Below are positions 12,046 to 24,600 of a stretch of DNA of 64,000 nucleotides, in pieces; the first letter of the stretch is position 1, and every line of letters begins with the position of its first letter. Source of the stretch: Sinonovacula constricta (taxonomy: Eukaryota > Mollusca > Bivalvia > Cardiida > Solecurtidae); NCBI GenBank assembly GCA_007844125.1, contig CM017561.1, positions 22,059,260-22,123,259 on the forward strand. The letters are read 5' to 3'. Position numbers and translations under genes: made by a program. Under the pieces are notes generated by a model, which searched no databases, was not told the DNA's origin, and saw only the letters and a program-made list of their open reading frames with translations.

Positions 12046-14089
12046 GAGTGTATATATCATTGACAACAAGCATATATTTGTCTGAGGGTATTAAGATAAG
12101 CCAAAAAGACCAAACATTCAATCAACGGATATAAAATAAATTATTCATTTTTACCAAGCATATAATGGAATACTTTTAAACCGATTGTGAGAGTACATGT
12201 AGTATGTATAATGGAAACAATTTTTTCTTTCTTAATTTCTTTCTTTTTATGGTGCTTTCTCAAACGGGGAAGTTGTTTACTTGGAGCATATATACTACTG
12301 CCTTTACTTTTATATTTACCATTGCGTCTGCGAGTTTGGAATGGCATTGGCTGTATGTGGACCGTGTATGTCGAGCGCTCGGGCTCGGTAGAGGCGAGAA
12401 CACGAGCGCCCTCTCTAGGTCGGGTGCAGGGGAAACGCTGCCCCATTGAACATTTGAGGACTCTCTGTGGAGTGCAGACACACGCTTCACCGGAGACAAG
12501 CTCTGTAGTAAATTTATAGATTGGGATAGTGTACTATAGAATTTCAGTAATAATAATAATAATAATAATAATTATACTTAAACAGTTTTGTTAAACTTCG
12601 TGACATGGAGGAAAACATGGCCAAAGACTTTTACTCCATGCCACAGAGAATTACCTTCAAGTTGCCAACAAAATGTTTATGTTTATGAAAACAAAATATA
12701 TTCGTGTAAAAGTGGCCGCAAATTATGCTGCAGTATTAAGCAAATACTGTCTATATGACTCGGCGGCTGATTTTCTTGTTAAATTTCAAAGTTGCTACCT
12801 GTAATCTCTGTCTGTTATATACCAACGAATTGGCGGCCGAACCACACGTTCTCAGGGACACTGGTGTGACGCATTCTACCAGAGATACCGTCTTCATTCT
12901 ACACGACACTGTCTAAAGTCGATGGAATCGGGTCGTTTACCCGTTCTATCCCATCCTTTCCGTTTATTCCGATAATAAACAGTCAAAAGAACCAGGCAAT
13001 GAGGTGCTAGATGGGCGCCGTCTTCAGATTGTACTCCGGACGTTGCTACGTAACAACGCGTATTAATAATGACGTCACTTGTAGAAACGTCTTGACGTTG
13101 TGCGTACATTGTATTGCGACGTCTTAATTGGGCATCCGTTGGGTATTCGTCTTCGTTGAATCTGGATTAGTAATCTAGATTTGTTTCAGCATTATTTACT
13201 TTTAAACATTTATAAATAAACATAGTTTATACAAGAGAGATGTATTTTAGTTGTATCCCGTATTTTCAACCCTTCGGGTATTTTCGCCATTTCTTTTTCT
13301 TCGTCTTCGTCGTCGTCTTCTCTTCTTCTTCTTCTCCTTCTTCTTCATCTCCTTCTTCTTCTCTTTATTTTTGACCAAGTTTTAACATGACATTACAGAC
13401 ATCGGTCATGTTTCTAAAAAAAAAAACAACTAAACTTCCTTATATATTACAGAATTAACTTAAAATGGTCGTAGACATTCTAAACATGACTATTTTATGA
13501 AAACAAATACTCTACTATTTTCTTAGCCCCGTGCGCACAATACTTCTTTGACAAAATCTCTATAGGTTTACAGGGGAAAATGAATATTGTTTATTATTGA
13601 CGTGATATAAAATACTAATGGAAGAATTGAAGTAATTGTTGAGAATTGCACTGATAAAGCAAAAAAAAAAAAAAAAGAACTTATGAGAAACCATGTCCAT
13701 GTTTCTCAGGGAGATTTCCCAAAGAAAATCGCTATTTTTAAAATTAGACTGTTAACGATCTTGATAAATATGTTGAAGAAACAATAGTTTATTAAATACT
13801 ATTCTGTCGAAGGGCCGAAAGTATGGAACAGCAGGCTAATTAAGATCATTTGCAGTGGTCAATTCAACACAAAGGCCAAGAGGTGACTTGTTATCGCACA
13901 CGCCATAGATAGGGATATATATTTACTATAATTATAAAATTTTGGTTCTGCCTCTCTTTAACTATTGCACATCTAGTATTTTTGTCAATTAAAGACATTT
14001 ACATGTACCTAATTCAATGATGATTTCGATCTTTGGTACCGTACTTTTGTACAGAATTCTTTCCGGTGGCCGCGTTTGAAACTTCGTCG
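12046..14089. other. gene-poor region between the two head-to-head genes
   Basis: No exon could be supported. It presumably holds the missing 5' exon(s) and promoter of the coiled-coil gene (minus strand) and part of the CDK20 promoter, but I could not define them. It contains an AAT microsatellite (12546-12576), a CT-rich TTC/CTT microsatellite (13297-13366) and a poly(A) run (13660-13675). The 12260-12500 part is relatively GC-rich; a short piece near 12280-12310 resembles the SINE A body only weakly. Confidence 0.5.
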
Positions 14090-14205
14090 ATTCATTGTTT
14101 ACTTCCGTTGCTGTTGCGATCTGTTATAATTAGAATTTTGCACAATCTCAGCTGAAATCAAACTGTTTGTCATGAATTGGTGTAAATAAAAAGATATTTA
14201 AAAAG
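14090..14205 (+). other. CDK20: probable non-coding first exon of CDK20
   Basis: The CDK20 start codon lies only two bases after an acceptor (TTTTAG at 15634-15639), so at least one upstream untranslated exon must exist. The best candidate ends at 14205, where AAAAG/GTATGT is a strong donor. It holds one tiny upstream frame, ATG at 14172 followed shortly by TAA. The left boundary is a guess; no TATA box was seen. Confidence 0.4.
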
Positions 14206-14944
14206 GTATGTGACCTTTTACTTAAAAATTCGATTCGCTCGGCATGTGTAATGCTTGCTCGAGTGTAAGATATTTTCGCGAAAAAATTCCAGTTGTTCCC
14301 TATGGCCTATGAAATTACAGTTCATGTGCGTGAACTCTCAGGTCTACTCCCTCTTTTGAGTTTCATGTATGTTTTGAAAAAAAAAAACCTATTACTAGAT
14401 AATGTTGTTATCTGTACTTTCTTAATAAATGGAATTTAATCACTTTTTGCTCTGAGACATTTAATCAATGACAAAAATATTTTATGGCTTTCACCAAAAT
14501 CTTAAATAACATCGGCCAGCTCATGATCAATGCTCACTGATTTCCTGATGGGGAGGAGATGTGAAGGGGGTGGGGGGCATGGTACACAATGCAAATAATC
14601 ACTGAGGGCACACCAGAGAGCAGTCAATCTATCGGAACTCACTGCAAATACCAAAATATTGAATGAATGACCACATTGCCTATGAGTGTTTTTCCTCATT
14701 GTTTGTTAATGATTTTAGCTATGAACCAGTATATAATGTACTTGAACATACTGATGATGTTTGGACTTGCACCTTTTGCACATGTCACTGGCTTATTGCC
14801 TATGACATGATATCTGTTGATAGACCTATACTGTCAATCTTTGTGTGTATATTATCCTGTCTGCTTACACTATTCTCGTTTTAAGTAGTGTTACTTGGCA
14901 GAGTCGTATTTGAATAGTTCCATAATTACTGACTAGCATATAAT

Positions 14945-15053
14945 TAGTTTAAACCTGTATTTTATAGTCGATTGGGAAACAAGTTATTTCAACTTACATG
15001 AAGTCTTCTCTTGACTGCCCACTTTCTAGTATAAGCAGTACTCTGACCCTTGA
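14945..15053 (-). mobile_element. SINE family C, 3' fragment
   Basis: Minus-strand fragment matching the tail half of the complete copy at 60435-60669: GTTTAAACCT, then ATAGTCGATTGGGAAACAAG, then TGACTGCCCACTT. The tRNA-like head is missing. A hAT-type MITE sits directly beside it. Confidence 0.75.
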
Positions 15054-15061
15054 CTCCAGAG

Positions 15062-15396
15062 CAGGCGCGTATCTGGGCCGTTTTTGAAGTTACGCACAAA
15101 ATACAAGGGAAATAACCTTTGTAGTAATACTTTTGAATATATTCGGTTCTTTTCTAATGAAAAACAGGTAAAATGCGGACATGCGAGGAACTTAACGCAA
15201 AATATGAGTGACCTTTTCAACTTGAATGGCGTGATAATAAGATTTTATAACATAGAAACTAGGGAAATAAAATATATCATTCCTATCCTGGGAAAGGTAT
15301 CGATATTCTTAGTGTTTTTGCTACTTTTAGATTTTCCGAATTTTCGAACGGAGGTTACGCACGTGCGTAAAGTGCATAATGTCAGAAACGCGCCTG
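15062..15396. mobile_element. hAT-like MITE (335 bp)
   Basis: Terminal inverted repeats CAGGCGCGTATCTG (left) and CAGAAACGCGCCTG (right) match at 13 of 14 positions when inverted. The element is flanked by a perfect 8-bp duplication CTCCAGAG (15054-15061 and 15397-15404). An 8-bp duplication with ends beginning CAGG is the hallmark of hAT elements. Further inverted similarity: GTTACGCAC near the left and GTGCGTAA near the right. There is no transposase. It lies in CDK20 intron 1. Confidence 0.9.
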
Positions 15397-15641
15397 CTCC
15401 AGAGTCCTTTGTTTTGACTACTAGAGTCTGGACACTATAAAATTAATGATTTTAATTTTGCTCATTAAACTTCCTATTCAGATTATGATTAATTCTGTTA
15501 CTTCGTTTTCTGATTTTATTATTTATTACAATATTGAAGAATGTAGAGATATGTCACATATTTCCCTTTTAGTCAGTGTTTTAATGCATATAGACACACA
15601 TTACCCTGCCTTTTTGTTTATTTTACTCTCATGTTTTAGGC

Positions 15642-18600
15642 ATGGAGCAGTACACTATATTGGGACGTATAGGGGAAGGTGCATATGGCATAGTTCTGCA
15701 GGCTAAACACAAGGCTGTAAGTACTGATTCGAGCTGACATTTTTGGCAAACTTCATATTAGCATTTTTTCATTTTTATGAAGTTACTTTGTTTCCGGAGC
15801 TTTTATGTTGTATAATCACTATGTGAGCCTGAAATACCATCTTTAAAAAAAATGTATTATTAACCTGAAATGTCCTGCTTAAAGCTGCCAGATGATGTCC
15901 TAGATTGTAAGGGATATGTTGTCTTGCACTACAATAATGTTTTCACTAGTGATAAATCCTATTGTGTATGCACAATGTAGTGAGCTTTAGAATCACCACA
16001 AAAAATATATATTTCCCTATAGACTTTTCCTACTAGTAAAAAGTAAAGATTAGCCGGCATTTTTTGCCAATACTGCGCAGCGACATTTCTATCATTATAG
16101 CACAGGGGCACTTATGAGGTGCCCAGGAACTGACACCGACGAGGCAGGCGTAATGCTGTCCCCTTAGCCCCGAGCGTTAGGAGGCAAGCCACTACTTCAA
16201 ACTTTGAAGTCTTTGCTTTGACCTGGCTGGGGTTTGAACCCACGACCTCCCGATCCGAATGCAGACGCTCTACCACCTGAGCTATTGCGGCCGGTTAGGT
16301 TGTCTTCAATCATAGCTTTGAGTAATTCCTAGAACACTGCAGAAAACTGTCATTGGTGAATAAAAAGATACCACCTTCAAATCTGCATGCAATACCATTT
16401 CTGTCATAGGGTTATCCATGACAGAGAGGTGAAGTCGCTGACCTGTAACTCCTCTAAAAGCTTGCCCCACTCACTGAGATCTTCCACCTGATGGTTATAC
16501 CCAGAGTCTTATCTGGGGTATTTCTCTACTAAAATACATACCGATAATTGTGTCAAAGCAATTTATTTTAAAAACGAAAACAAACATTCCCGCAATATTT
16601 ATTTCAGAGTGGGGAGGTGGTCGCCTTGAAAAAGATTGCCCTCAAGAAGTTGGAGGATGGAATACCAAACACAGCATTAAGGTACTAACTGAATTGTCTA
16701 CTAATTTTTTATCGACCTGAACCTTGTATAAGTGGTGATTTAGCTCAGTTTTTGACATACTGGTGAAAGGAAATACCATAAAATACATTTTTGTTTGATG
16801 AATTAATTGTCAAACCTTTAGATAGTATATGCAGCAGCAAGACAGATGTTTTAATTGTTATTCATGCAATGCCACATGCAGTCTGCATTCATTATAAAAA
16901 GGCTTTTCCTAAAGAGTAAAAAAATGTTAAAAGTGCAATAGGAATCATTGCTTGAAGATCATATTAAAACTAATTTAAGTAATTGTTACTTTCATTTTAT
17001 TTTTCACAGAGAAATAAAAGCTTTGCAGGAAATAGAAGATAATCCATATGTAAGTACTATATAAATAATAAATGTATAATATATAATGTTACTATGTAAA
17101 TAATAAATGTATAATATATAATGTTACTATATAAATAATAAATGTATTATATATAATGTTACTATATAAATAATAAATGTATTATATATAATGTTACTAT
17201 ATATATAATAAATGTATATAATTTCATGTTACTATATAAATAATAAATGTATTATATATAATGTTACTATATAAATAATAAATGTATTATATATAATGTT
17301 ACTATATAAATAATAAATGTGTAATATATAATGTTACTATATAAATAATAAATGTATTATATATAATATTAATATATAAATAATAAATGTATAATATATA
17401 ATGTTACTATATAAATAATAAATGTATTATATATAATGTTACTATATAAATAATAAATGTATTATATATAATGTGTTCAAGTCAGTAACTTAACAGCTAC
17501 TGTTTTTTTTAAATTGCTATAGTATATAAATATCAATGGCCCAGATTCAATAGCTCAAAAATATAAGTATCTGTAGCTAGTAGAGTTGGATGTTATTACA
17601 CAAGAATTTTCAGTATATAATAATTCTCATAGTTTGGATTCAGAGGTGTAAATATGTGCTGTATAAAACTCACAACTGTTTTTATTTTTCAGTCTATTTT
17701 AATGAATTTTATATCAAATTTAAGAGTTTTTATAAAGTATTTTAAATATCAAAACTATATTTTGATAGTTTAAAAGGTTAAAGAAATAAAACCGAAAATG
17801 ATACACTGTTTATTTTGTTTTAAGTATGAGCTAATAGTTTTATTTATTTCTGTGTATTTATTCTGTGTGCATTTATCAATTGTAAAACTATTGTATTCTA
17901 AAAATATAATTTCAAGAGCTTTCCAATGGTATATGGCTTTTAATTTTCGGACCACAAATGAAGAAATTACAAGTAAATAAAATTGACCATTCTATACAAT
18001 TCATATGAAAATCCCTTGAAATTACCAACAAAGATGGCGGCCAAGATAAGGGATTTTCACTATTGTGGAAACTATCTATAATTGTTTATGTCTCTTATTG
18101 TCCGTGTCCATGATTATGATTGTATAATTTATCCTTCCTATGATGTCGTCTGGTGTCAGGTGGTGAAACTGCGGGATGTTTTTCCACACGGCAGCTCTCT
18201 AGTGCTGGAGTTTGAATATATGCTGTCCGACCTGTCGGAGGTGATACGCAACTCGGACAAGCCTTTGTCCGAGGCTCAGGTCAAGTCCTACATGCTTATG
18301 TTGCTGAAAGGTGTCGCCTTCTGCCATGAGAACAACATCATGCATAGGGTAGGTCATCGTCGACAACCACAGTATTTTCTTCCGTTACACTCCATACATA
18401 CCGTGGGAAATTTGACTAGCAAAATCTCGTTTTCATGAATATGCATGAGGCAGGGGAGACCAATCTTCTTCCAATGAAATCGCATGTTACAATAAAATAC
18501 TCTTCAATCTCAATGACGTCATACTGGGATTTTCTTACTAAAAATAGAAACCAACGCACATGTTTACTCATGGAGGTCGCCATTTTGAACGGTAAACCGA

Positions 18601-21600
18601 ACCTTAGTCATAAAACGTAATTTCATTGGCTAGTTGTCCGTGGTGGTTTCCTTATGGCACCAATGACACTGCCTCATTAATTATTCATGACTACGAGATT
18701 TTCTTAGCCAATTGTCCCACGGGTACATAACGCAGCATAGCGGAGTAATGTAACGGGGGATAACCGACGATGAGGGTAGGTGGACTCTTCGAAGGTTTAT
18801 AGAAAAATGTTGATTGTACAAAGTAATTTTTTAGTTTAAAACCTATTTGTTTGTCAGGTGTTGGAGCGTCGGCTTGCGGATCGGGAGGTCGTGGGTTCGA
18901 ACCCCGGCCGGGTCAAACCAAAGACTTTAAAGTTGGTAGTAGTGGCTTCCCTCCTAACGCTCGGGGCTAAGGGGACAGCATTACGCCTGACTCGTCGGTG
19001 TCAGTATAATGGACTGGCCGGGTTCAGTCCCTGGGCACCTCATAAGTGCCCCTGTGCTATAATGATAGAAATGTCGCTGCGCAGTATCGGCAAAAATGCC
19101 GGCTAATCCCATCCCATCCCATCCCTATTTGTTTGTAGTTGATTGGGAAATAAGATCTTATAAGATACTTATATTTATCCCTCAACTGCCTACATATTGA
19201 ATGGAACAAGTACTGGGTACCTGGTGCAATGCAGTGTGTAGTAAATAGTGTTGCTTAAGGACTAACATCAGTTTTGGGTTTTGAACAAGGGACCCTCTGA
19301 TTTGGAGTCCACTTTACTACTAGATCAAGGATGCTCAACATCATTTCTTTTCTGTTAATGATTATTCTAAAATCATATACAGGGCAGATAACTCTCCATA
19401 GAACAGTGAACAATTTCTAAACATCTACCCTAGATACATAATTGTTACAGTTCAAGATAAATCACATAAAAAGAATATGGATCCTTTTATGAAGTGAGTT
19501 TGGTATGCATGCATGTAATCATGAACCAGCCCCACAATGTAAATGTATGAATACATTTACGTTCCTGCATCTTTCTGTATTTTTCAGAATTATGTCTGAT
19601 GTCAAATATGCATGTAAGTTGAAGAAACAATTACTGACCAATGTCATGATTTTTCATCTGTTTAGGATCTGAAACCAGCCAACCTACTGATCAGCTCAAC
19701 CGGCCACCTGAAGATTGCAGACTTTGGACTTGCTCGGGTCTTTCAGAACAAGGGAAACCGTCTCTACAGCCACCAGGTGGCTACAAGGTGGGGCACATCT
19801 TGTGTATGCATATGTATAAGGTTGATAATTGTTAAAGCCACAAGCTTTTACAGATGTTTAAGGTCTTCATGATTTAATTCATCACAGTTCTGGTAAGGAT
19901 TTAGCACGATAAAATCACTTTGGAACATTATATACTTGGGATTTTGTTTTCAAAAAAAATTAAAACATTCTAAAAGTAATTTCTAATGAAGTTGTATTAT
20001 TTTCAGTTCATTTCAAGGTTGACTTGTACATATACATATAGTTAAACATAATATATAGTACTGACCTTTATTCCTTGTAAGTTATATACTGCATTATATC
20101 AACATATTTGTTTTTGTATTCACTCCTGACACTGTTACAGTTCAGGGAAAAGCAGCTGACTTAACAGAGGTCAACTATGCTTAGTGCAACATGAAATATT
20201 TCCATGTGTTTTATTTATAGGGTATGAAATGAAAGCATCATACAGGGGCGCCTGTGGTCAAGCTGTTAGAGTCGCTGACTTGAAACTCCTCAGCCCCGCA
20301 CCGTATGGGTTCGAGTCCCAGTCAGGGCGAGAACTTTCATGTGAGGAGGTTTACCAGCTAACCTGCAGTACGCCAGTGGTTCTACCCAGCTATAAGTCTG
20401 GGGTCTTACTTCAAAAATAATTAGTGAACGTCGCCAATATGACCATAATTGTGTTGGAGCGATGTATAAAAAAAATAATTAGCAGTTCAAGTCATCATGA
20501 AATGTTCACAACAATATGTCCAGCCTGTTTCAACTAGATGTAAATGTGACTATAAAATGTGCATAGAGATATACAGCCTCTGTGCAACATGGTACATGTT
20601 ATTTAACCAGCACAAGGCAATAAAGACAACCTGTTCCCAGTGTTGGTCCTCGATCTTTAACCTTCTGCTTATTGTATGTCTACTACTGGTACATTGAACG
20701 TGGAGTTGTATAATTTCAGCAGGGCTGATTTATCTTCATTAAAACCTTCATACAACAGTTTATCTACATCAGTTTTCATTGTCTCAAAATGTGACCATAC
20801 CTCGCTGCTTGAAGCACTTTCATTTATCTTGCAAGGATGCTTTGATATACAACCAATGGTGCAAGGATAGTAAAAACTATTCTCATTCTGTCGTTTGTTA
20901 TATTTAGTATTGTCTATAAATAGTTTATCCATTATCTCTCTATTATTACCACATTTCAGGTGGTATCGTGCTCCAGAGCTCTTGTATGGTGCTCGCAAGT
21001 ATGATGAGGGTGTAGATCTTTGGTATGTATTATTTTCTTCTTTTTTTTTTACTGGACCTGGTAGCGCAATCGGTAGAGCGTCCGCTCCAGGTACAGAAGG
21101 CCGCGGGTTCGATTCCGGGCCGCAACATACCAAAGTTGTTAAAAATGGTAGTGGTATAGCTCCCTTGCTAACGCTCAAGCAAATATAAGGGTAGTTCCAC
21201 GACTGGTTGGCCCGGTGTCAGGATAATGTGACTGGGTGTGGTATCATGCCAGGTTTTCACAGAATGCTATGCACAGTGAAGGAAGGACTAAATCTCTCAA
21301 GTGGACACCATCTCCAGATAACTGAAATACTGTTGGTGGGACGATAAACCCAATAAATAAACAAACAAACAAAATAATTCCCACAGACGTGTAGTTGAAC
21401 CAAGCTTGTTTGTTTGTTTGTTAGATTTACCGTCCTACCAAAGATCTTTCACTTATCTGGATACAGCGTTATACTGAAGAAGGTTTAGTGCTGCCTTCAT
21501 GGTCAGCAACATGCACTGAACAACTGGCATAATGCTGAACCCAGCCACATTATCCTGAGTTCCTGACCCAAGGCTAACCAGTCATGGAACTTACTTTACA

Positions 21601-24600
21601 TTTGCATCATAAGCATGCAAGCTTTAACATTGTTTCACGACTTTGGTATTGTTATTGCATTGGTTTGAACCTTAGGCCTACTGAAGCTCTTCTAAATCCC
21701 TTTCAGGTCTATTTGTTTGAACTGAATGTCTTTTTATTAAATGATTGCCAGATCCATTTGTTGTGATACCAGTTGGCATTTGAAGCTGTTTATTGATTGT
21801 ATTTTAGGGTTAGAAACTAACACTGGTTCGATGGTCCGAGGGTGAAAAAAAATGTTATTTTAAATAAAAGTCATGGCTTCAATGTAGATTAACTCACAAA
21901 AAAAGATTTTACCTGCATTTGCATTTCTAAATCCCAGAAGCCTTTAATGTGTACACCCTGTGTTAAATTGAAAATTCTGGTAACCGCTATTTTTCGGCTA
22001 CTGCTAAAAGCTGGCTTTTGAGGCAACTTTACAGGATTTGTACATACCAGCCTAGTTGCACAAATCTGTGACACAGCATTGCCAGATTGACTGTGAATGA
22101 GTTATGGTATATAGTTATTTATATTGAATACACTTACTGGGGATATTCGTCATTCTTGTTGGTAAATCTATTCTTTTTCTTATAAAATGTTTAAGAATTT
22201 TGCTCAACTTATGTTGTATCCTCTTTTCTCTGATATTTACTAAATGTTTCATATTTACCAATATAAAAGCACCTGCTTACATAGGTAAGTTTGGACTCCT
22301 GTACAAGACAGAATTGTTATGCTGCTACTGTACTTTTACTTTAGGGTGTACCATCAGATCATTATGCTTTAAGATCATTGATTTGTCTTTTTTCAGGGCT
22401 GTTGGGTGCATTTTTGGAGAACTGCTGAACAACTCTCCTCTATTTCCTGTAAGTGTGAAAATTGAAAATTTTCAGTAATTCTTTTTAACATAAAAAAGAA
22501 TTAAATGTAAAAATTACCATTTTCTGTGACCTAAAAAACATAAAACTTTCATCATTATTTGAAAGCTGGCTCTTGTGTCAGAGTAAGTACTGGTGGAACT
22601 TCCAATACTTATCCTTAGGTTATACAGCTTGTTTTTAGGACTGCGTGGCCCTTTATTTATAATTTGACAATACAGTATCATGCTGTCACCATTGAAGGTA
22701 GTAACTGGCAGTATAGATGAGTTTTTATTTTGAATAACCAAATAATGTTTTGTTACCTCAAAAGATCCCACAAAAGGTCCCACAAAAGATCCCACAAAAG
22801 ATCCCACAAAAGATCACAAAAGATCCCACAAAAGATCCCACAAAAGACCCCACAAAAGGTCCCACAAAAGGTCCCACAAAAGATCCCACAAAAGATCCCA
22901 CAAAAGGTCCCACAAAAGACCCCACAAAAGATCCCACAAAAGGTCCCACAAAAGATCCCACAAAAGATCCCACAAAAGATCCCACAAAAGATCCCACAAA
23001 AGGTCCCACAAAAGATCCCACAAAAGATCCCACAAAAGATCCCACAAATTACTGTTTATTGATGTCCCACACATCTGTGAATAGAGACGAACATCACTCC
23101 ATTTGTTAGGACAAACACCTCTTTCCATGCTGCACAGTTTTAAAACTTAAATACATGTAACCACTCATTTTAAGATCACGTTTTATCATCATTGGCTAAT
23201 CTGGTCTTACATTGACTTGTATTATAAGCAGAAACCCCCCATCGAGCCTATTTATAGATAACGAATATTAAAAATGATTTTTTCATGATTTGTACTACAT
23301 TACATTTGGGGTAGTGTTCAACATTGTGTTTACTTGGACTAAATGTGAGTTTATGCAGAAATAATGGCCATTATCCCCCAAAACAGGGTAATATATTGTC
23401 ACATCTATTTCATGTAGGCAAACTGCAGCATAAAGACAGCTCTATTATAGAAAGTTATGTATGTAATTGTTTTCACAATAAAACAAATATAATAAAAGAA
23501 AATGAAAATGAAAACTCACATGATGATGGCAGTAATTATTGACTGCTGCTAATGATGTTAATTTGCTTTACAAGTACTTACACATTGTAATATGTTTTCT
23601 GCCATTAACCTATTATGATCATGTTTTCATTCATGTGTATTGATTGGCCAGGTATTATGAAACACTTATAAATCTGCCATGTTATGTATATATATATCAG
23701 GGTGAGAATGACATCAAGCAGCTGTGTTGTGTACAAGGAGTCTTGGGTACGCCCAACGAAAAGATATGGCCGGTAAGGTTGCATTAACTTTTATAAATAC
23801 TGTGGTATCATTTAATTTCGCTGGCACGAAATTTCGCGCAATTGCGGAAAAAGACTGTTTCGTGCAGACGTAAATTCGCGTAAATAATAATAATAATAAA
23901 AGACATTATCATAATCGATAATTGACTGACCCGTTATCAATATTAGCTTAGGTTTTAAATTCACGCACTGACCCGAGCGCGAAATACGTGAAAATTAAGC
24001 CATCGCTAAATAAAATGATACCACAGTAGTCATTGGATAAATGCATACCTTTTTAAGTATATGCATGTACAGGTAAATTTGATCCTCTTAAAATATATTC
24101 AGATATTAACATAAAAGTGTTGTAATAACTTTCTGAGGATGTGGAAGGTCCCAATGAGAGACATTAATGAATAGCTTCCCTGAAAAATCCCTCAGTGCAA
24201 GTAGGTCCTTCATTTGTTTTACTTAGTTTTTATGCTTGTGCTCTTTGGTGGGTATGTTGACTTTTCTGCCTTTTTTGTGATACCCAGGTTAACCATCATC
24301 ATCAAACACTTCCCTTTTCTTTTTTAAATAACAAATCTCTATAAATATTTAAATGAATTATATGCTTATATTTATGCAAAATTAAGAAACTTCACTGTTT
24401 GTAATTGCAATATCTACAAAAGAGCAGGTGATTAAGTCCAAGAATTCCAACTTAAAGGAATTACCGTACCTACTGGAATACCTCGGATATTTACTAACAA
24501 GGGAGACAATTTCCATTTCAACAATGTACTGCAATAACACAAGTCCACAGCATACACTGGTCACCATTTCAGGACATGCAAGATGCTGTTGTTACTTCAC

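Noticed and set aside
12187..12519. Overlapping frames on both strands in the GC-richer part near 12.3 kb
   Set aside because: Frames on both strands are equally open, with no domain; probably composition plus a worn repeat.
18435..18620. Frame beginning [13 protein letters not shown], also present at 5860
   Set aside because: It lies wholly inside the 418-bp MITE; both copies are non-coding element sequence.
20669..21178. 169-codon minus-strand frame
   Set aside because: It runs from intron through CDK20 exon 20960-21022 antisense and a SINE A; no independent support.
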